From: JBOGEB01 sp050743125
GTDB lineage: Bacteria > Actinomycetota > Nitriliruptoria > Euzebyales > Egibacteraceae
NCBI GenBank assembly: GCA_050743125.1
Contig: JBOGEB010000226.1
Coordinates: forward strand, 1 to 6,310
Length of the DNA stretch: 6,310 nt
Direction: 5' to 3'
Positions 1-4,824 of this stretch are shown here, in pieces (the stretch's first letter is position 1; every line of letters starts with the position of its first letter). The notes under the pieces are model-generated. The model saw only the letters and a list, made by a program, of their open reading frames with translations, was not told the DNA's origin and did not search any database. Both the position numbers and the translations under genes were made by a program.

Positions 1-18
1 CGTCACGCATGCGTGACG
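1..18. promoter_or_regulatory. Perfect 18-bp palindrome, possible operator
   Basis: The sequence CGTCACGCATGCGTGACG equals its own reverse complement over all 18 bases. The half-site CGTCACGCA recurs in direct orientation at 61-69, and the shorter GCGTCAC recurs at 181-187. A symmetric site plus repeated half-sites in a non-coding stretch resembles the binding site of a dimeric repressor. No regulator gene is visible in the window, and the palindrome could extend past the left edge. Operator function is inference. Confidence 0.35.
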
Positions 19-228
19 AACCCTGGCCATATGACGATTCCTGGCCACAGCGCTGACACGCGTCACGCACGGTCAGAATAGGCTGCTCGCGATGACGCTG
101 GGTCAGCTACAGGCGGACGCGGCGGGGGTCACTGCGACCAGCGGCCGGCACGCGCTCGAGGCGTGCGGCACCGGCGCGCCGCGTCACTGCACAGCGGGAA
201 AACAGCAACGTTATTTACGCCCAAGCGC
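1..228. other. Non-coding stretch downstream of the GNAT gene
   Basis: I see no convincing gene here. The stretch holds a perfect 18-bp palindrome at 1-18, a third copy of its half-site at 61-69, and two copies of CTGGCCA near 23 and 42. A loose promoter-like pair reads rightward: CTGACA at 53-58 and CAGAAT at 74-79, with a short 15-nt spacer. A small A/T-richer patch at 196-216 lies just past the end of the acetyltransferase gene. On the minus strand after that gene, a weak GCAGC/GCTGT pairing is followed by a short T run, too poor to call a terminator. The character suggests a control region for a gene to the left of the window, but that is inference. Confidence 0.4.
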
Positions 229-876
229 TTAGCTGCGGGTTCCCACCGCGGGCGTGGTCGGCGCCGGAGCTGGCTGGCGCTCGCGCCTCGCGAGCGTGGA
301 CAGTGCCTCCCCCAGTGCCTGGCCGACCTCCTGCCAGCGCGCCGTCTGCCGGAGGTCCAGGCGCAGCAACGGTGAGCTGTGGTGCTCGTGGAGCACCTGG
401 AAGCCCCGTGAGAGCAGGAATGACTCAGGGACCATGCACGGACCGGCGAGGTCCAACGCGCTCCGGGCCCCGTACGCCTCGAGCGCGCGGCCACCACGCC
501 GGTGCACCTCCCGCAGCACGCTCTGGAGCAACATCGTTGCGAGCCCTGCCCCGCGGTGCTCCGGGTCGACCCACAGCGTCGCGAGCAGCAGCGCGTCGTC
601 GGACGGGCGGCCGAGCTGCCGGGCCCGCGGGAAGTGCGTGCTGGGCGCGAACGTGGCGTAGCCGGCCAGAACGTCATCGACGTACACCGCCTTGCCCGGC
701 ACACCCCACTCGAGCTGCGTGGCCTGCCACCACGCCTCTTTCGCCTCCCGGCCCAGCCGGGCATCCCTCTGCGGGCCACGCGGAGCTCGGCCCACCTCCC
801 AGAACACGCATGCCCGGCAGGTCTGGGGCAGGTGGTCCAGCGCGCTGGCCGGAAGGTCGCGGATCCGGCGGCTCAC
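229..876 (-). CDS. GNAT family N-acetyltransferase with N-terminal CxxC
   Basis: A 215-residue protein of the GCN5-related acetyltransferase fold, which transfers an acetyl group from acetyl-CoA to an amine; the substrate is unknown. The acetyl-CoA-binding motif A is clear: TLWVDPEHRGAGLATMLLQ at about residues 100-118, with the R-G-A-G-L-A pyrophosphate loop at 108-113. The N-terminus carries C20-R-A-C23-V-F-W-E, followed by a KEAWW...LEWG segment (46-58) and a VYVDD strand (64-68). This arrangement matches, from memory, a conserved actinobacterial acetyltransferase found near parB. The C-terminus (about 195-215) is Pro/Ala-rich and probably disordered. It starts with GTG. I see no good Shine-Dalgarno sequence, but the stop of an upstream ORF overlaps the start as GTGA, so coupling is possible. 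The GNAT assignment is firm; any substrate would be a guess. Confidence 0.88.
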   Translation of the reverse strand: MSRRIRDLPASALDHLPQTCRACVFWEVGRAPRGPQRDARLGREAKEAWWQATQLEWGVPGKAVYVDDVLAGYATFAPSTHFPRARQLGRPSDDALLLATLWVDPEHRGAGLATMLLQSVLREVHRRGGRALEAYGARSALDLAGPCMVPESFLLSRGFQVLHEHHSSPLLRLDLRQTARWQEVGQALGEALSTLARRERQPAPAPTTPAVGTRS

Positions 877-1310
877 GGGTTCTGTGGCCAGTTCGGTGAG
901 GAGGCGGGAGCGTCTGGGACACCCTGGTCATCGCGCCGGCGCACTAGTGGTCCGCGCGGAAAAACCCGTGGCATTCGGCTGCGCCTGCCTCCCGTCTCGC
1001 GGCGTTGCGCATCGCCCGGGCCCTCACAGTGATCGGGGGCGTCCCCCCGAACCCCCTCACAGCCATCGAGGGCGTCCTCAGGGTCCCCTCTGGGGTTCCG
1101 GACCCCCTCATGGACCACGAGCAGCGCCGACGCGAGACCCACGCCAAGTCCCAACAACAGGCTCGTCACGGCACGCATCACGGGGTGCGGACCGGCGTCC
1201 TCGCCGAGGCCAGGCACCGCAGGGCCCCCCGAACTGGCCTGCGTGGGCACGTCCACCTCCTCCGAGCGGGTCGCGTCCCCCGTTGGGACGAGTGTAGCGA
1301 CCAGACTCAC
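873..1310 (-). CDS. Hypothetical small protein with one membrane segment (tentative)
   Basis: A 145-residue ORF that I do not recognise. Three things favour coding. Its TGA overlaps the GTG of the acetyltransferase gene (GTGA at 876-873). Third codon positions are mostly G/C over roughly the first 100 residues. Residues about 47-66 form a hydrophobic stretch (AVTSLLLGLGVGLASALLVV) long enough for one membrane helix. ATG at residue 45 (position 1178), just before that helix, is an alternative start. After the helix comes an acidic repeat with the pattern EGVR...DAxDxC, seen twice (about 68-84 and 85-95), then a basic, Pro/Arg-rich tail with poorer codon use. No strong ribosome-binding site precedes either start. 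The tail could be non-coding or out of frame, so this is a tentative gene, possibly membrane-anchored and cotranscribed with the acetyltransferase. Confidence 0.35.
   Translation of the reverse strand: MSLVATLVPTGDATRSEEVDVPTQASSGGPAVPGLGEDAGPHPVMRAVTSLLLGLGVGLASALLVVHEGVRNPRGDPEDALDGCEGVRGDAPDHCEGPGDAQRRETGGRRSRMPRVFPRGPLVRRRDDQGVPDAPASSPNWPQNP
1021..1121. repeat. Imperfect tandem repeat, three units, with GC hairpins
   Basis: Units begin at 1021, 1054 and 1105, all starting CCCTCA. Units 1 and 2 match at 21 of their first 24 bases, and unit 3 is decayed (12 of 17). The offsets of 33 and 51 bp are multiples of three, so on the minus strand the repeat stays in frame and encodes EGVR...DAxDxC. 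Two compact hairpins lie inside it: CGGGGG/CCCCCG at 1034-1049 with a 4-nt loop, and GGGGT/ACCCC at 1092-1106 with a 5-nt loop. Confidence 0.6.
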
Positions 1311-1535
1311 CCCAGCCGCTCGTCAGCCACCCGTCGGCGCCTCGCCCAAGAGGTCGCCCAAGAGGTCATCCAGGACCGCATCGACGCGCTCGGTAACCCA
1401 AGGGCGCGAAGAGCGTCAGAGGCCGGCCGCTGTGCGGGCCAAGCGCGCAGAAGTTGCTCGCGCAGCTCGCGTTTTCTGCGCATTCGTCTGGGATCGTTGC
1501 GCCCTGGACGGCCCATGTAGCCTTGGCTGAGCCCC
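1311..1535. other. Divergent intergenic region between the minus-strand ORF and the aminotransferase
   Basis: This gap separates the leftward unit (873-1310 plus the acetyltransferase) from the rightward aminotransferase-ligase pair, so promoters for both should lie here. I cannot point to a convincing -35/-10 pair. On the minus strand, two overlapping frames look partly protein-like. One runs from an ATG at 1483 or 1516 and ends at 1307, overlapping the next ORF start as GTGA. The other, with better third-position G/C, ends at a TGA at 1325-1323 with residues VTERVDAVLDDLLGDLLGE. Joined by a -1 shift near 1395-1403 they would make one short basic-then-acidic protein, so a broken small gene is possible but unproven. 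Confidence 0.3.
1344..1367. repeat. Exact 12-bp tandem duplication
   Basis: GCCCAAGAGGTC occurs twice back to back (1344-1355 and 1356-1367). On the minus strand it encodes a duplicated D-L-L-G in the frame that ends at 1323, so a length-neutral in-frame expansion is one reading. A simple slippage duplication in non-coding DNA is the other. Confidence 0.9.
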
Positions 1536-2831
1536 ATGCGCGACGAGAAAGAGGGTGACGTGCGGTCCCTGGATCCCAATCTGCACCGCTACGCCAACCG
1601 GACGCAGGGGATGACCGCGTCGGAGATCCGCGCGCTGTTCGCGGTCGCGAGCCGTCCCGAGGTCATCTCGCTGGCCGGGGGAATGCCTGACACCACGGCT
1701 CTCGACTTCGACGCCCTCATCCAGGTCACCACCGACGTGCTCCGCTGTGACGGGCCGACGGCGCTTCAGTACGGCGGGGGACAGGGGCTCGCGTCGCTCC
1801 GCGAGCGCCTTTGTGCGGTCGTGGCCGCGGAGGGCATCTCGAGCCACCCAGACGACCTCGTCATCACGACCGGCGGCCAGCAGGCGATCGACCTGCTCGC
1901 CAAGCTGTTCTGTGACCCCGGTGACGTGATCGTCGCCGAGGGCCCGTCGTACGTGGGGGCACTCAGCGCCTTTTCCACCTACCAGGCCGAGGTCGTCCAC
2001 GTCCCGATGGACGCCGACGGCATGGTCCCGGAGGCGCTCGACGAGACGCTCCGTGCGCTTGACGCAGCGGGCCGCAGAGCAAAGTTCCTCTACACCGTGC
2101 CCAACCACCAGAACCCTGCCGGTGTCTCGTTGTCGGAGGCCAGGCGTGAGCAGGTGCTCGAGATCGCCGCCACGCACGACCTGCTCGTGATCGAGGACAA
2201 CCCGTACGGGCTGATCGACTTCAAGGGTGAGGTGCGGTCGCCCCTCGTCTCGCTTGCTCCGGAGCGGGTGGTCTACATCGGCACGCTGTCGAAGATCCTG
2301 TCACCGGGGCTCCGGGTCGGCTGGGTGCTGGCGCAGGAGTCCATCCGGGGCAAGCTCATCCTCCTCAAGGAGGCCGCCGACCTCTGCCAGTCGAACCTCA
2401 CGCAGGCGATCGCCGAGCGCTGGTTCGCGGTCCAACCCTGGCGCGAGCAGATCGAGGCGTTTCGCGAGCTGTACCGGGAGCGGTGCGAGACGATGCTCGC
2501 CGAGCTCGAAGCCTCGTTCCCGCCCAGCTGCAGCTGGCGTCCCCCGACCGGGGGCCTCTTCGCATGGGTGCGTGTGCCCGACGGCATCGACTCAGGAGAG
2601 CTTTTGCCCCGGGCGATCAGCCAACAGCGAGTCGCGTACGTGCCGGGCCGCGCCTTCTACGCGGACGGCGGCGGTCGCAACGAGCTCCGCCTGAACTTCA
2701 GCTACGCGAGCCGCGAGCGGATCCGAGAGGGCGTCAGGAGGCTCGGGGAGCTGCTCCACGATGAGCTCGAGCTCCTGCGGGCTGTCTACGGAGACAGCAG
2801 GCCACCGCGTCGATGGGAGGGACCTGGGTGA
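1536..2831 (+). CDS. PLP-dependent class I/II aminotransferase (2-aminoadipate / KAT II-like)
   Basis: A 431-residue fold-type-I transaminase that moves an amino group between an amino acid and a 2-oxo acid using pyridoxal phosphate in the cytoplasm. It resembles the stand-alone MocR/LysN/ARO8-like branch. Visible features: N-terminal MTASEIRALF...ISLAGGMP (26-51), the NPAG loop (193-196), IEDNPYG with the PLP-ring aspartate D221, the Schiff-base lysine K253 in TLSKILSPGLRVGW with phosphate-contacting R260, PTGGLFAWV (337-345), and the substrate-carboxylate arginine R385 in NELRLNFSY. All catalytic residues are present, so it should be active; the substrate is not predictable. ATG at 1536 lacks a clear Shine-Dalgarno sequence. 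GTG at 1560 follows AGAGGGTGA and would give 423 residues beginning just before SLDPNLHRY, so it is a fair alternative. The 3' end overlaps the ligase gene, indicating one transcript. Confidence 0.92.
   Translation: MRDEKEGDVRSLDPNLHRYANRTQGMTASEIRALFAVASRPEVISLAGGMPDTTALDFDALIQVTTDVLRCDGPTALQYGGGQGLASLRERLCAVVAAEGISSHPDDLVITTGGQQAIDLLAKLFCDPGDVIVAEGPSYVGALSAFSTYQAEVVHVPMDADGMVPEALDETLRALDAAGRRAKFLYTVPNHQNPAGVSLSEARREQVLEIAATHDLLVIEDNPYGLIDFKGEVRSPLVSLAPERVVYIGTLSKILSPGLRVGWVLAQESIRGKLILLKEAADLCQSNLTQAIAERWFAVQPWREQIEAFRELYRERCETMLAELEASFPPSCSWRPPTGGLFAWVRVPDGIDSGELLPRAISQQRVAYVPGRAFYADGGGRNELRLNFSYASRERIREGVRRLGELLHDELELLRAVYGDSRPPRRWEGPG
2815..2822 (+). promoter_or_regulatory. Ribosome-binding site deciding the ligase start
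   Basis: GGGAGGGA lies inside the end of the aminotransferase gene. The GGAGGG core (2816-2821) is 6 nt before GTG at 2828, and that GTG overlaps the aminotransferase stop as GTGA. The upstream in-frame ATG at 2813 overlaps this site itself and has no such signal of its own, so GTG 2828 is preferred. Confidence 0.65.
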
Positions 2832-3850
2832 GACGGGCTCACGTCGCGGTCCTCGCTGGGGGCCTGTCGCTGGAGCGAGAGGTCAGCCTCAAATCCGGGC
2901 GCCGAGTGGCGGACGCGCTGGAGTCGCGCGGGTACCAGGTGACGCGGATCGATGTCGATGACCAGCTCGTCGTCACGCTCGCGAAGAGCGAGTGCGACGT
3001 CGCCTACCTCGCGCTGCACGGCGCGGCGGGGGAGGACGGCGCGATCCAGGGGCTGCTCGAGCTGCTCGGCATGCCGTACACCGGACCGGACACCGTCGCC
3101 TCCACCCTCGCGTGGGACAAGTCGGTCATCAAGGGTCTGTGGAGCCGCGCTGGACTCCCTACGCCTGCTTGGGTCACGGTCTCCTCGACCGCGCTGCGCG
3201 AAATGGGCGCGCGGCGCGCGCTCGGCCGAGTGGTCGACCGGCTGGGGCTGCCGCTCATGGTGAAGCCCGCGCAGGGTGGCGCGGCAATGGGTGTCCGCTG
3301 CGTCCACACTGCTGACGAGCTCCCTGGGGCGCTCGTCGCAGCGCTGAGCTACCACGACGTCGTGCTCGTCGAGCGCTTCGTGGCGGGCGTGGAGGTCGCG
3401 GTCGCAGTCATCGACGGGCGCGCGCTGCCTCCGGTCGAGATCGTGCCGCTCCATGGCCCTTACGACTTCGCTGCGCGCTACACCCACGGCGCGACGGAAC
3501 TCCACGCGCCGGCCCGCCTTCCCGACGCCGCGCTCGAGGAGTGCAAGGCCCAGGCGGTCGCCGCCTACGAGCTTGCGGGCTGTCGGCACGTGACTCGTGC
3601 CGACATGATCGTCGATGCTGACGGGATGCCCTGGCTCCTCGAGCTGGACACGTGCCCGGGGATGACCGAGACGTCGCTCCTCCCGATGGCGGCGCAGGCC
3701 CAGGGCTGGGAGTTCGCGGAGTTGTGCGAGCGGATCGTCGAGCTGGCGCGTGGCGCTCTCGGGGGCTGTGCCTCGGCTGGACGCCCCATGAGGATGGATA
3801 CTCCCGGGCGGACTTTGCTGAAAGCGCATATCGTCCCGCCGGGCACGTAG
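2828..3850 (+). CDS. ddl: D-alanine--D-alanine ligase family ATP-grasp enzyme
   Basis: A 340-residue ATP-grasp ligase (345 if ATG 2813 is used) of the type that joins two D-alanines with ATP for peptidoglycan. Residues below count from GTG 2828. The N-terminal domain has VAVLAGGLSLEREVSLKSG with E16 and LHGAAGEDGAIQGLLELLG (63-81). The ATP-grasp core has KPAQGGAAMGV from K146, the paired glutamates E182 and E189, YDFAARY (212-218), R257/D259, and LELDTCPGMTETSL with E272 and D274. Several positions differ from E. coli DdlB: the serine pair of the GSS loop is Ala-Ala (A152, A153), the Mg-binding asparagine of the ExN motif is Asp (D274), and the KY pair is RY. The tyrosine matching DdlB Y216 is kept. 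Fold and ATP use look sound. It may be a true Ddl, a second copy, or a ligase for a related dipeptide. The symbol denotes family, not proven substrate. It is translationally coupled to the aminotransferase. Confidence 0.85.
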   Translation: MRRAHVAVLAGGLSLEREVSLKSGRRVADALESRGYQVTRIDVDDQLVVTLAKSECDVAYLALHGAAGEDGAIQGLLELLGMPYTGPDTVASTLAWDKSVIKGLWSRAGLPTPAWVTVSSTALREMGARRALGRVVDRLGLPLMVKPAQGGAAMGVRCVHTADELPGALVAALSYHDVVLVERFVAGVEVAVAVIDGRALPPVEIVPLHGPYDFAARYTHGATELHAPARLPDAALEECKAQAVAAYELAGCRHVTRADMIVDADGMPWLLELDTCPGMTETSLLPMAAQAQGWEFAELCERIVELARGALGGCASAGRPMRMDTPGRTLLKAHIVPPGT

Positions 3851-3855
3851 AGACG

Positions 3856-4824
3856 TTACCCGCTGAGGAGATCCTCGCCGGTCCCGCGCGAGAGGATGTC
3901 GAGCAGGCGCTCCAGGTCGCCCTTGCCGGCGTAGTCGATCATGACCCGCCCCCGGCGGGCGGACCCCCGGATCTCGACCTTCGTGCCGAGCGCATCGCTG
4001 AGCCGCCGCTCCACATGCGCGTACGGGGTCTGCTTCTTGGCCTTGGCCGCGCGGGCAAGGCCAGCGAGCGCGTTCTCCCGGGCCGCAGAATCGAGGAACC
4101 GGCGAACCAGGTCCTCGGTAGCCCGCACCGACAGCCCGTCAGCGACGACCCGCTGGGCGGTCCGCTCCTGCTGTTCGGTATTGGGCAAGCTGAGCAGCGC
4201 ACGGGCGTGACCGGCGCTGAGCGTACCGCCCGCCACGCGCTCTTGGACTGGCGCTGGCAGCCCAAGAAGCCGCAGCGCGTTCGAGATCGCCGACCGTGAC
4301 TTGCCGAGCCTCGCGGCGAGCGCCTCGTGAGTGATCCCGAAGTCGTCGAGCAGGTGCTGGTAGGCCAGCGCCTCCTCGAGCGCGTTGAGGTTCGCCCGGT
4401 GGAGGTTCTCCACGAGCGCCTCGGTCAGCATCTCGTCGTCACCGGTGTGGCGGACGACGGCGGCGATCTCGTCGAGGCCCGCCAGGCGGGCAGCCCGATA
4501 CCGTCGCTCCCCAGCGACGATCTCGTACGTGTCCCCACCCGCCTGCGGACGCTGCGAGGGTCGCCCGGCCGCTGGAGGGTCGGTGACGGCGGGCGCTCCG
4601 TTACTGCTGGCCTGCACCGGTCGCACGATGATCGGCTGGAGCAGACCCACCGCGCGAATCGACGCCGCGAGCTCCTCCAGCGCGGCCTGGTCAAACTCAC
4701 TCCGCGGCTGGCGCGGGTTCGGAACGATCTGGTCCAGGTGGAGGTGCACCAGGCCGCTCTGGCCCGGCGCCGCCGCCGGGATCAGCGCCGACAACCCCTG
4801 TCCTAGGCCGCTCGGTCTGCTCAC
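3856..4824 (-). CDS. parB: Chromosome-partitioning protein ParB
   Basis: A 322-residue ParB/Spo0J that binds parS, loads CTP and slides on DNA as a clamp to form the partition complex beside the origin. The N-terminus SRPSGLGQGLSALIP (2-16) is the ParA-contacting LGxGLxALI box. Next come NPRQPRSEFDQAALEELAAS (36-55), the CTP-binding motif in EIVAGERRYRAARLAGL (101-117), ENLHRANLNALEEALAY (139-155), and a helix-turn-helix at about 164-190 (ITHEALAARLGKSRSAISNA...). The C-terminal dimerisation region follows after a basic linker (VEIRG...GRVMIDYAGKGDLERLLDIL). An unusual Ser/Pro/Gly/Ala-rich insert of about 28 residues (71-98) sits between the second core strand and the CTP motif. GTG was chosen because it overlaps the parA stop as GTGA and follows a near-perfect AGGAGGTGA. 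Confidence 0.96.
   Translation of the reverse strand: MSRPSGLGQGLSALIPAAAPGQSGLVHLHLDQIVPNPRQPRSEFDQAALEELAASIRAVGLLQPIIVRPVQASSNGAPAVTDPPAAGRPSQRPQAGGDTYEIVAGERRYRAARLAGLDEIAAVVRHTGDDEMLTEALVENLHRANLNALEEALAYQHLLDDFGITHEALAARLGKSRSAISNALRLLGLPAPVQERVAGGTLSAGHARALLSLPNTEQQERTAQRVVADGLSVRATEDLVRRFLDSAARENALAGLARAAKAKKQTPYAHVERRLSDALGTKVEIRGSARRGRVMIDYAGKGDLERLLDILSRGTGEDLLSG

Noticed and set aside
92..232. 46-codon plus-strand ORF starting ATG near the left end
   Set aside because: No clear ribosome-binding site, a mixed low-information translation, and it converges into the end of the acetyltransferase gene; no recognisable motif.
205..239. Possible intrinsic terminator after the acetyltransferase gene (minus strand)
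   Set aside because: The only stem is about 5 bp with a G-U pair and a long loop; not convincing as a terminator.
129..779. Arg/Ser-rich minus-strand ORF overlapping the acetyltransferase
   Set aside because: Shadow frame; the alternative frame has the complete GNAT motif A and a sensible composition.
1416..2177. 253-residue minus-strand ORF antisense to the aminotransferase
   Set aside because: It is the mirror of a well-supported gene with all catalytic motifs; long antisense frames are expected in high-GC coding DNA.
3587..3654. Two CACGTG hexamers (3587-3592 and 3649-3654) as further parS sites
   Set aside because: They share only the central hexamer; the flanks do not fit GTTTCACGTGGAAC, and both lie in ligase codons.
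2786..3829. 347-residue minus-strand ORF antisense to the ligase
   Set aside because: Its Arg/His-rich composition is that of a shadow frame, while the plus strand carries clear ATP-grasp motifs throughout.
3652..4299. 215-residue plus-strand ORF across the ligase 3' end and parB
   Set aside because: It spans two firmly identified genes in other frames and shows no domain.
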